NCBI GenBank assembly: GCA_012934845.2
Contig: WNNJ02002826.1
Span: 1-64,000 of the forward strand
Direction: 5' to 3'
Length of the DNA: 64,000 nt
Source: Pomphorhynchus laevis
Taxonomy: Eukaryota; Acanthocephala; Palaeacanthocephala; Echinorhynchida; Pomphorhynchidae
The notes beneath the pieces are model-generated. The model searched no databases and was not told where the DNA came from. It saw only the letters and a list, made by a program, of their open reading frames with translations. Shown piece after piece: positions 44,846 to 57,000 of this stretch. A program made the position numbers and the translations under genes. The number at the start of each line of letters is the position of its first letter. Position 1 is the first letter of the stretch.

Positions 44846-45792
44846 TGTATTATTAGGTAATAACAGAAGAGCCGAAGAAACTTCATCAGACAAATTGGGA
44901 TGAAGGTGGAATAGTTTTGTGAGGCAAGTATTTAAGGGGAAGAGAGGGTACAAGGGCTATATGGTAAGAATGGAAAGTAAATTAGATAGCTGTGATTGCT
45001 GATATGAAGAAAATTCATCAGGATTTATGTTACAATGGGTAGATGATCTTGAAATAATCGAGTTTAAGATTTTGCAATGAGATTTAGAGTTGGAAGATGA
45101 GTTGATTTCGAGTTGATTTCGCCAAAAGAGAGTACGTTTAGCACGCATAAGAATGATATGGAAACGGCGGAGAGCCAGGTAGGAAACACGAATATTTGGA
45201 GTGAGTGAGTTTGGAGAATGTTTAATAAAGCGATTTGTCGCACAAAAAGAATTCCGGAGTTTACGCTTACAAAGACTTAAGTCTTTCTGTAGTCGGGCAA
45301 ACCAGGACTAATAATTGACAAGGAGGCATATGCTTTGAATCAGTTGGGAACAGGAACGATATCAAGATCACCGGCGATAACATGAGTAGGGATTGTTTAA
45401 AGTAATTTATAGTAAAAAACGTGAAAATTTTCGTTGATTTGACGGATTAATAGGGATCACTCACCATTTTTTTCACGTTGATGTTTCTCAATGCGAGCTG
45501 AATAAAGCTGGGCAATATCAGAAGAAGAGTGGTCAAAAAGATACGACAAGTAGATGAATTGGTAAGAAGATTATTCCCATCAGATCACTCGCTCCGCGAA
45601 CATAGCGAGCGACTGGATAGGAATAATCTGGAACTGACAAGGATAATCTGGCACTGACAAGAATGATCTGGTACTTACAGTAATAATCTGAAACTGAAAA
45701 AAAATGATCTGGAACTGACATTAATAATCTGGAACTGACAAGAATAATCTGGAATTGACAGGAATAATTGTATATATTATTTCTTTTTTTCG
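44846..45792 (-). mobile_element. L2-like LINE family Y, minus-strand copy with internal deletions
   Basis: Read from 45792 on the minus strand: a 5' end GAAAAAAAGAAATAATAT, the 20-bp minisatellite (45770-45615) and a GCGAGC-type box. Then follows the end of ORF1 (SSDIAQLYSARIEKHQ.., 45550-45425), a jump to the end of the endonuclease (45420-45290) and the linker (to 44850). RT and 3' end are absent. The 44845/44846 junction is a tail-to-tail contact with the plus-strand copy. Confidence 0.75.
45615..45770. repeat. Diverged 20-bp minisatellite
   Basis: Seven to eight units of the type GGAATAATCTGGAACTGACA are more diverged than the array at 20757-20858. They lie in the 5' UTR of a minus-strand L2-like copy. 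Confidence 0.85.
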
Positions 45793-45807
45793 GATGTTTG
45801 TAGCTTC

Positions 45808-46169
45808 CGAATACTTTAACGAACATTCTTTAAGCCTCTCCTGTAGCCTTTCCAATTTTTCAAAAATATTTTATCGACCTATTATTCAGTGCTTAGGTTC
45901 GAGTTGAACTCTGATTGACACGTGCAGTGTACTCTAAAAATAGCTTGCTCATTGATAGAATATATTCGATACTTTAAATATTATACTGGATAAGTGATAT
46001 TTTAACAAAACTTGCATTTGATCATTATATGATAAATAATTTTGAATAATAAAACATTCTAAATGGCCTCGTTGCTGTCTGATTCACTGCTTGATTGTCG
46101 ATCATCGCTCTCAATTTGAATTATGTCACGTCGTAAGCTTTACGTGCATAAGTTGAGGCTGTATGCAAA
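45808..46169 (+). repeat. ~360-bp dispersed repeat, copy A1
   Basis: Nearly the same sequence is found at 47450-47807 (A2), and a ~135-bp internal part again at 47263-47398 (A3). It includes TTCGAGTTGAACTCTGATTG and ends with GTATGCAAA. All three copies have the same orientation. A2 ends about 190 bp before the ATG4 start. Confidence 0.85.
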
Positions 46170-46520
46170 AATACTGGCTTCCACACGCTCTATAAGGGAT
46201 CATTTGGTGATCATTCAGTCATCGACACTTGATCTGTTAACAGTTACTGATGAGGCAGACTACTTGCGATACCATTGCCGTATCAGATTGGCTGATGGAA
46301 AGGCGGTTAGTGTCAACTGTATTCAATGATGAAAATTTTTTACTTTGATGTATGATGTCTTTGAGTTGAACTTCTGAGAGTCAGTTGAACGAATCTCATT
46401 TAATAATAACATGAAACCTCATTTTTTAAATAGTTACATTAAGAAATGTCCATGTCGGCTTTTGACTAAAGAGCAATGTGGATTGCCTTGTGCGATGATT
46501 GTTTATTAAATATTGAAGTT
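46063..46520 (+). other. Unassigned possible small gene or gene fragment
   Basis: A 68-codon frame (46123-46329) reads MSRRKLYVHKLRLY and then DEADYLRYHCRIRLADGK. A further 32-codon frame at 46411-46509 contains KKCPCRLLTKEQCGLPC. Possible short introns can be drawn (acceptor GTTAACAG near 46242, donor GCG|GTTAGT near 46305), as expected for this genome. I do not recognise a family. The first 50 bp are duplicated in repeat A2. It could be a small spliced gene, a decayed piece, or chance. Confidence 0.25.
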
Positions 46521-46529
46521 AATCAAAAA

Positions 46530-47262
46530 TGTCAGTTCAATTTAACATTAGACAAACGATTTTCAGTTTTTGTTTTTTTAATCAACTAATTTAAATTAAA
46601 ATTTAATTTAAATTATTTAATCAAAATTCTTTTAAATTATTAAATTAAATTAAAATATTTTAATTTTTTATACAATAGCAAATTGTGAGTATATTTAATA
46701 AAATTCATCAATCTAATTAAAACTTGTCTACAAATTCATCAAAGTCGAGAAAACTAATTATAAAGTCGCATTTGAATTCTAAACCTGATTCATTTGTGCA
46801 AGACTAAGCATAGCAGGAAATTGACTAATTTGAGATAGAGTAGTATTAAGATCAAAACAGTTCAGCCCCTTCAACTTTATCAAGTTAAGTTTATATTCAC
46901 TTTTCAAAATTGCCTTTAATAATATTAATATTAATAATCTGAGAATATTTATTATATGATATAATATAATATTTAATATTTTAAAATTTGACTCCAAATT
47001 AATCAGACCATTTCAAAGACGAGAAGACTAAAGAAGCGACTTAGTGGGTCACCTTACAGGACTTGTGTTGAGGGATTTTGAGTGACGATAATGTGTTCAA
47101 TGTTTGCGATGATTTAATCTGTTTCATATCTTTCTAAAAATACTGTCAATGCTAGTTTTCTAATTTCGTTGAAATAACTAATTCCAGAATGATCAGTAAT
47201 CGGCTAAAGCGCATGTGATCAAGATGATGAGATTTCATTATACTTGTGATGTCATGATAATT
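46530..47262. other. AT-rich non-coding stretch
   Basis: Runs of ATTTAAATTAAA dominate 46600-46990. No gene or clear repeat is seen. Confidence 0.35.
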
Positions 47263-47807
47263 CGAGTTGAACTCTGATTGACACGTGCAGTACACATTAA
47301 AAATAACCTGATAGAATATATTCGATACTTTAAATATTATACAGGATAAGTGATCTTTTAACGAAATTTGCATTTGATCATTATATGATAAATAAATCAT
47401 CAACTGCCAGCTCTTCTATCGTGATCTCACCTACTCACGTCAGTCGAACATACTTTATCGAACATTCTTTAAGCCTCTCCTGTAGCCTTTCCAATTTTTC
47501 AAAAATATTTTATCGACCTATTATTCAGTGCTTAGGTTCGAGTTGAACTCTGATTGACACGTGCAGTGTACCCTAAAAATAGCTTGCTCATTGATAGAAC
47601 ATATTCGATACTTTAAATATTATACTGGATAAGTGATATTTTAACAAAACTTGCATTTGATCATTATATAATAAATAATTATGAATAATAAAACATTTTA
47701 AATGGCCTCGTTGCTGTCTGATTCACTGCTTGATGGCGATCGTCGCTGTCAATTTGAATTATGTCACGTCGTAAGCTTTACGTGCATAAGTTGAGGCTGT
47801 ATGCAAA
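47263..47807 (+). repeat. Repeat copies A3 and A2 separated by a 53-bp LINE-derived filler
   Basis: A3 (47263-47398) and A2 (47450-47807) are directly repeated parts of A1. Between them, 47394-47446 is identical to a stretch of family Z ORF1 (26091-26143), for example CAACTGCCAGCTCTTCTATC. The filler overlaps the end of A3 by a few shared bases (AAAT). Confidence 0.85.
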
Positions 47808-48001
47808 CACTCTAAAAATAGGTTGTTTAATAAAATAATGCTAAATAAAATTTAAATAATTATTTATTTTTGTATTTATTTTGTACATACTTGGTTTTAA
47901 CTGAAATTACGAGTGGTAATTCTAAAATTAAAAATATTATCTTAGTCGTAGATATACTAGTCGTATTCTTAACATGTACTTGATGGGATGTTAATAACAA
48001 A

Positions 48002-51000
48002 ATGACAGACAATAATGATGATATACCAAGCATTTCACCATTTTATGCCTTTTTAAGATCGTCTTCAGGTATTTACTATGTCGAATTTTTGGCAATTTTC
48101 TGTTTTTTACAGAGCCAATCTTGCAATGGATATCTTCATATATGACTTCAAATTCAAGCAATCATGGGTTAAATTCAAAAGAAGTTGTTCTGTCTGGAAG
48201 GCAATTTGACATCGATTCTGGTATTTTCGATTTGTGCATTTACTTGTATTTTACATTGACGATTTAAAAAGAGAGCCTTAGCTCACTTCTCAAAGTGCAT
48301 ATGTGGTTCACGTACAGATCAGGATTTAATGCTATATCTGCAGGTTCGTTCAAATGTATACTATCATACTTTATCGTTATCGTTAGCACATTTTATAACC
48401 ACTGATGCCGGATGGGGATGTATGCTACGCTGCGGACAGATGATGCTTGCTCGTGCTCTTGTTAAATCCTACATATCTTCGCCAGGTTTAATATTTATTT
48501 TTTAAACTGTATTATTAAACATATAAATAACATGATCAATGTTTATATATTTATATTAAAAATGTTTTTATTTTTACAGTGTAAAATGGGTAACCCGCAA
48601 TCGGATCCCATAATGGGATTATTTGTTATATTGTATTCTGAATAGGATTGTTTATTGTAGGCCGTGGCAATCGTATACACATCGATTAAACCTTATATGA
48701 TTACTAATTATTGTTAAATTATAAAATATTATAATTATAAAAAGTTCGATGATAGTTCGATGTGCTCTTAAATTGTTCAGGGCGTTTAAACATCGAAATG
48801 AATAAAAAAGAAAATTATTGTTCATACATTTTCGACTATTGCAATAGTCCTTTTAAAGTGTAATGTTTTGACCTTCAAAAAAGAAAAATGATATATTTAT
48901 ACCATAAAAACGGAAGAAACCAACGATGCCTACCCATTTTGTATTGTGCGAGTAGGTATAACCAACTTCTAATTGTCTTTATTACCATCCATCGTGTTAG
49001 GATAACTATAAATGTGTATATACCATTGTATGATCAATGATCTATTTGAATGCCACTTAGTGGCATGCGATTGGAGCAAATACGATGTTCGGACGGTTTT
49101 TGTGATACCATCTGCAGCTCCAAAGGATATTCTGGCAAGGAAGTTTAGATGCTGTTTTTATGCAGCTGTAGTTATCTATTGTTCCCGCATTAAATCGGGC
49201 AACATTGGTTCAAATTGATTCATCTACGCTTTTATGATGTGATGATGACACACCTGACGATCTTACAGTAAAATACTGGTGTAATAGAAGGGCAAGATAA
49301 TCATATGAATCACAACGCATCATTGATATCTCTTGATGCTATTAAACCTTCTAGAATCCAGTTTTCTTCAAACAAAACAGTGCTTAATACCGATGATCAA
49401 CTTACAATATATTCACTCAACAATGTAACGAGACTCACTCCTTGGGTACGTATCAATAGTATCTATTCTAGCGTTACATCATTGAGACCTCTTTGTACCT
49501 CTTTGATCCATGATCTAGCGATTTCCTTGTCCTGTTACAATCAAGTTATCCAAACCAACTTCCCATAAATGAACTATCTCATCTATCCTGCCCTACTTTC
49601 TCTCATCACTCCTCAAACTACGATTCAATTATAACAGACTACATCGATAAGACTTGTCTCTCAACAATTTATCTCTAATAATCTAATTACATCACATATG
49701 CAAATTTCTTCTTTGACAACCAAACTCTTAAAACGAGCGAATGAACCTACACAAAGCGAGGTAACAAAACGATTGAACCTACATTCACATTATGCTCTTA
49801 ATTCACCTGTCAAATCGGAACATTTCAGCATTTCAGTTCAACCATCTACTATTTTTCCATCGTCATAGCCCTTCTCTACTTCAATCACGTCTGCCACACC
49901 ACGTATCCCCTACTTTGCTCGTAAACGTCATGCTTCTAGCGATCGTTTTTTTCAAAAACGATGGCTAGAAGTAAAATTGGTATTTTGAAAAAATCCCTCT
50001 TTCTGATTCTGATAAAGTACCATTTCGCCTTGTTCACGATGTTAACGCTTTTCACTCCGTTTTTAAACTTATAACTCCTGCAAACTATCCCTCACTTTTC
50101 AAAGAAATCAAAAACTTATCTATCTTTTGCTTAATATATTCATCCAGTGATACCACCTACCCTGTTTTACTTTATATTATCTTAAAAGATCGCTTCGAAG
50201 CCTCCTCTATTCTGTCCGGACATTTTTTACAATTATCTTCAACATTGAACTATAGAATGCATCCTGATCGCTCCCAATCTGACATGCCAATCTCGCATCT
50301 GCCCGTGATGAAAAACTTACTCTGGAACGTAACGGAGAATCTTCCCTAGTAATCAAACAGATTGATGAAAATTTTCGTGTCATCCTACCAAAAATTTGAT
50401 TAAGACCACTTCCTCTGTTCGTCTTCTCTGACTACCTCTTTATTCCATCTCGGCCTACTAAACATCCACTCCGTAGCGAATAAAGTTCAATCAGTACTTG
50501 GCATCCTCTCCAAACAGTCTTTAGATCTGCTTTCCCCCACTAAATCTTGGCATCTTGATAATAGCGGCATCTCTTTTCGACCCCTACGTTCTTTCGACTA
50601 TTCTGTCATCGATAAGTCCCGTTTTCAATCAACTGGTAGTGTATCATCCATGAATAATTGTGGATTACTCGTTCGAGAGAGATCATCGACGAGATTATCA
50701 TATGATCTTAATTCTGATGCAATATCATATTAATTAATAATGTAATAGAAGAATATAATTACAGAATAAATTATAATTATTAACAATATATATAATTACA
50801 TTATTTATATCAATTAATAATGTAATATTATATTAATAATATAATCCTAATATATTATATTAATAATATAATCCGCATATTATATTATTAATATAACATA
50901 TTAATAATATAATATTAATCACATCAATATTATCATCAGAGATCATAAGGATTACTCGTTACTAGACGAGAGAGATCCTCTCTCTAGTCTTTCTCTGCTC

Positions 51001-54000
51001 CTTCATCCTTTAACTGCTACTTTTGATCCACAAACCTTTGAACTTCTTCCTTTCAATATTTTGGTAGGCTTATTCTCGCTAAATATGTATCTTATTTATC
51101 GTCCTAGATCTAGTTCTCTGTCTAATACTTTCTTTACTGAACTATCTTATCTACTCTCACATATCTCACTCTACTTTACTCTTTCTATTGTACTGGGCGA
51201 TACCGGCATTTGTTTGGACCGTCCTTGGCTTCTTGATACCCCAAAAAGGTTATCACTGATTTTCACGATTGTAAATATTCTATCATGTCTTTGCTACCAA
51301 CTTCTACCCCTAATCACATTCTTTGTGGTGTTTTTGATATAATCGCTGTTCCTAATCGCCTATCTTCCTCCGCCGTTATCTCTACTTTGGATCACGGCCT
51401 ATTCGATCATTTTCTTCTCATTCTCTCTTACTATTATACGGTTTTATTTTTGCCGTATCACTTATTATCCTTTCTTCCCTTCGCCTTTCTCTGAATCCTG
51501 ATAAATCTAAAATTATGTGGATCCTACCTCGAAGCTTCGGCGTAGAACCTCCTTCCATATCACTAAATTATACAATTCTTCCTATCGTTGATAATCTCGT
51601 TTTCCTAGGCTTTCATTTCGACAACCGACTTTCACTTAAACCTTTCGTTAGTGATAAAGTACGCTCATCTACCTTGATACTCCGCAATCTCCGTCAAGTT
51701 CGTAGATTGATCGATTTCCCTTCTTGTATGACTCTCATATCTTCTCTTCTTTTCTCAAGACTTGATTACTGTCTTAGTCTATTTTCCAACTCACCTAAAT
51801 CCACTCTTCTTCCTTTACAACGCATCATCAACGCTGCCGTTCGAGTTCTCCTCCGTCTTCGTCGTTTTGATCATACATCCCACTATCTTGTTTCTCTTTA
51901 TTGGCCTACCATTTATTGTCGTGTTCAAATTCGTCTTCTTATCATTGCTTTTCGCCTTATAACTTCTCATACCCCTTCATTTCTCAACCTTCCTTTTCTC
52001 GACAATTCTCGTACTGTGTATTGTGCTCTGCGTTCCCGTAATTCCCTTCTTTTACATGTCCCAATCTACTCTACCTCTTTTGGCTTCCGCTTTTTCGTTG
52101 TGGCTGCTCCTCTCTTGTGGAATCAACTGCCTATTCATATCCGCCAATCAACATCTATGCCGTACTTCAAACGCCAAATTCAATTATTTTTCAACAATTA
52201 ACTAATTACCTGTGACCTTTGATGTTCTTTTTTTGTTTGTTAGTGGTCATGTAAGCGTGCATTTTTCACGCATTTGCCACGTTTAATAAATTATTGTATT
52301 ATTATAAAATAAAAGTGTTCTAATGGGTGGTAATAGTAGCCCAATTATAGCTGACTTGTTTTTAAGCTTTATTGAATATGAATTTGTTCATAACTGTGTA
52401 AAAACTAAATCTAAATTATATAAATATATGAAATATATGTTTCGATACATTGATGATATATGTGTATTTAATTCTAATAATTTTTATTCAATTAGTGAAC
52501 AAATTTATCCAGTTAGCCTTATTCTCAATAAAATAAATATTATTATCGTTATTATATAAAGATATGAAATATATGTTTCGATTATATTTGTATTTAATTC
52601 TGGCAATTTTTATTCAATAAGTTATCCAGATACTAAACAAAACTGCAGCAATCGCATCATTTGTCGATATTTATGGATTAAAATCGTAGACATATAATGA
52701 ATACTTGACAAAATTTTAAAATATTAACACTTACTTAGATATTCTGGCATGAGTTCTTCGCAGTTCTCTGTAATAAACACTCTGCGTACGTAAATTTTAA
52801 TGGAATTCTTAAGTTTCTTATTCTCGAATAGATCGAATGGTGCACGTTTCGGAATGAACAACAATGCTCTGAATTCGAGTTGTCCTTCGACGGAAAAGTG
52901 TTTAACGGCCAAATGATCTTCCCAATCGTTTGTTAGTGATTTGTAAAATTCTGCATACTCTTCGTGTTTAATGTCTTCAGGAACTCGTGTCCAAATTGGT
53001 TTTGTCTTGTTGAGTTCTTCCCGATCAATGTACTTTTTCTTGATTTTCTTCTTTTTCTTGTCTTTGCTCTTGTCCGCTGAGCCTGCTTCATCATTTTCAT
53101 CATTATATAAAGATATAAAATGTTTGTTTTTATTGTTGACATAAATTTTTAAAATTATTATTCTTAATATTTTTTTATTAGAATTTATTTTATAATAATT
53201 ATTTGTTTATCATTAAAGACTGTGATTTGGTTGATCTGAATGATAGTGATAAACAAGTGTATCAGTCGATTCTTTTGAATTTCAACGATGTCGTCAAAGA
53301 ACCATTTTCTATACATCAAATAGGTATAGTTATAAATAAAATATAAATGTTTATTAGTAATTAAAATATAATTTTATAAATTATTATTAAAAATTAGTTG
53401 AATATTATTATTTGCTTTTTGAGAGGCAAAGTGGTCTAAATAAATGTCACTACATTTATATTAGCATATTAATGCTAATATTAAATGTTTTACTTTAAGG
53501 CTATTATTAATTCAACATTATAACTTATTTAATATATTATATGTAAAATATATTATATAATATTACATAATATAATAATATACTTATATAATATATAAAA
53601 TATTAGTGATTAAATATCATAATAAATATCAAAAGTTAATAAATATCATAATATTAAGATAATAAACATCATAATATTAATGATATCGATTAATACAACG
53701 TCTGTTATTTATTAGTCAATTCAAAAAAAAATAATTTTATTTTAAATTTCAATATTAAATTTTAACTTGATAACTAGAAAATAATTATTTATTATTATAA
53801 ATCAATAATTATTAATTAATAATTAATTTTACAATTAATTTTTTTTGATGACACGTTGCCTCAATTCTGTCTAAAAGGACCCAAACGTGTAGGTATTGGA
53901 TCAGTAGCTGATGAGGTCCACCTATAATGAAATGTAGCCTAATGTAGACTAATGTTGACTTATAGATAGGATTTAAGCAGCGTGCAGAATAAAAGTTGTC

Positions 54001-57000
54001 ATCAAAATTTCAATAGTAAAAATGACCTCACAGATATATCAATTTAAAATTAGGATACAAACTATAGATGACTAGTTTGAAAATTACAATTAATTGCAAA
54101 AATAGGCAGGTTTTCATACATAATACTTGATAATACATAATACATGATACTTGATAATAAAATCCATCAGAGAAAATACGTCTTTAGCATTGCCCCGCTG
54201 CTCTATTGTGTCTAAGAATAAGGGATGAAACCCGATAACATAGCAATTCCTCCTTATGACATTTAATCCTTATTCTGAGATTAAATATTAGTCTCTTATT
54301 TATTAGTTAATTAAAAAAATGATTTTTATTTTAAATTTCAATTCTAAATTTTAAAAATTTAAAATTGAAATTTAAAAATTGATTTGAAATTAAATTTTAG
54401 TTAATTCAAATCAATATAGATATTTTTAAATATAATTAATAATAAAATATATAATATATAGGAATGTGAAATATGCTAAACTTCAAATAAAATATATATT
54501 TTAGTTAAAGTTAACTACGGCCGATAAAGTAATAATTATTTGTAATCAAAATAGTCGACAAAAAACACCTGTTTCCTGCCATGGATCTACGGTACTAGTA
54601 TCGCTTGAACTCAATATTTTCAATGAATTTTCGTTCGGATTGGCAAGATCTTTGTAGCTCAAATATGATATTCTATGCTGTGCAAATAGTATTATCAACA
54701 AAAAAGTTAATTTGGTCGCTAACCATTAATTGATCTAAAATTAAATATAATTTAGGCAATAAAATTTTTGATTAATCAGATCAGATAACCGAGTCTACGT
54801 ATTTTATATTAAATATAAATAATAAATAATTATATAAGATTTTATTCAATTTATATTTATAAGATTTTACATAACTTGTATCAAGTTAAAATTAAAAATT
54901 TAAATTTTAAATAAAACTCATTTGTTATGAATTGACTAATAAATAACAGTCGATGTATGAGGATTAGGGGTCATCAAAAGGAGCTGTTAAGTAATCAGGT
55001 TTAATCCCCTATTCCTCTACCCAACATAGCAGTTGGGCCAATGATGTGCTAATGACGTAAATAGCTAAATTAATAAATAAAAAATATAAAAATGTTATTT
55101 TTTGTGTTTTAATTTTATTAATACGTCAATTGGATTATATTTTACTAATTGTAAAATATTGGTCCAATTGTGATGTATTCACATTAGCAATTATTGGGAT
55201 TTATTAGCGAAATATTTTAAATTTGTTTATCAATTTACATTAATTATGATTTCCATTAATTATTTTTTCAATAATTAATATATAAATTAATATATTATTT
55301 ATAAATTAATTATAATTTGTAATAAATTAATTTGTTTTAAATTAATTTATTAAATTAATATACTTAAAATATTTTGTTAGATATTTTAAGTTGAAATTTT
55401 AAGCAAATTTACAATTTGCTTGGCGAATTCAACGGATAACACAGAGGATAACTTCTGTGTCAACTCCACAAGTCATTATCTCTGCGTTTGCACTCTTACT
55501 AATTTTTATATTATTAAGAAAGAGTAATTGATTCATTTATGTCAAATTACCTTCCAAGTTATATATGCTCATATATGATTTTAAAGTTAATTAAGAAACA
55601 TCAAAATTTTAAATTCAAAATTTTATATAAAATCTTAGAAAATAATTATTTATTATTTAATTATTTGTTATTTACAAAATGCGTCAACTCAGTTAGCTGT
55701 CCATGAATTAAAATTTCTACAATTAGTAATTTACAGTTCATCCTGATGATCTCTGACACATTAATCTGATAAATCTGCTAATTTTCAAGCAAGTTTGATG
55801 AATTTTTCTATTTAAATATTTAATTTACAAGATATAAATCAACAAAATATAATTAAAAATAAATTTAAACAATTAAGCAAAACATTTTATGGATAATAAA
55901 CAATATATGATGTATGATGACTGTATTAAATTTGATTTATTGAATTCATAATCTAGTTCATAATTTAGTTCGCTCCTTTTATATTTTACTTTTATTAAAA
56001 TATAAAAAATTGTGTTACTTAATGTCGTCAAAACATTGTGTTTTTATACTTTTATAGTGATGCATAGATCTGAAAACGAGTCCAGCTTTAGCAGTTGGTT
56101 TGGTCCAAATGCCATTGCCCAAACTTTACGGTATTTTTTTCATTGAGCCCAAAACATTTTATTTTTCTAATGTTAAGACGAATAGCTTTAGAGCAGATAA
56201 ACGAACAATCTACAGCATTTCCTATTTATTTGCATGTCTCTATTGATCAGATGATTGTTGTCCACGAAATAAGTATGTTTCAATTAAACATTCTGATTTT
56301 GAATTATTTCTTTGGATAGTCAGTGAATGGGACCAACGAACTTCATCAAAAAATATGCCCATGCTGCTTATTATTCCTTTACGCGCTGGATTAAAAAATA
56401 TTGACTCAAAAACTTTCAAAATATTACGGGTATTCTCTTAAACTAACATTAATCGTATAACAAAAAGACTTCCAATTCCAGGAATATTTCAAATCACCTC
56501 AATTTGTCGGATTCATTGGCGGTAGACCTCGACGTGCACTGTACTTAATTGGATGCGCGGGTAATTAAATGGCCTTTTGTTTAATTATTAATTTCAAAAT
56601 AATAATTTATTATTATATAAATTAATATTAATTTATTATATTTAATTTATTATCCATCTTTTATAATGTTATTTTAATCCAATGTCGATTATCTGAATTC
56701 ATTTTGATCATTGAGAGCGGTCTTCAATAATGATATTGCAAAAGCTTCGAACGTCAAAAGGTTTCGATATCGTCTTTCTTAATACAACATTTTAACATCT
56801 TCGAAGCTTAAAAACTTCGAACATCTTCTTAAACGCAAAATTAAGGCAATATTGAAATATTAAATAAAAATTAGAAATTTAGAAATTCTATTGAATGTCA
56901 CTTTAAACTGAAAATTAACTGAAAATGTTCAATCTGCATGAACTGATAATCTTCATTCTGATGGTGCACTTTTAAATTGTCTAGCAAGCATTGTTTTAAA

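Noticed and set aside
47530-47560. GGTTCGAGTTGAACTC as a tRNA T-arm
   Set aside because: No acceptor, D or anticodon arms can be drawn around it, and it is part of repeat A.
52933-53142. 69-codon minus frame with a Lys/Arg-rich composition
   Set aside because: It is the wrong frame of the HSP90 fragment; the real HSP90 frame is shifted by one base.
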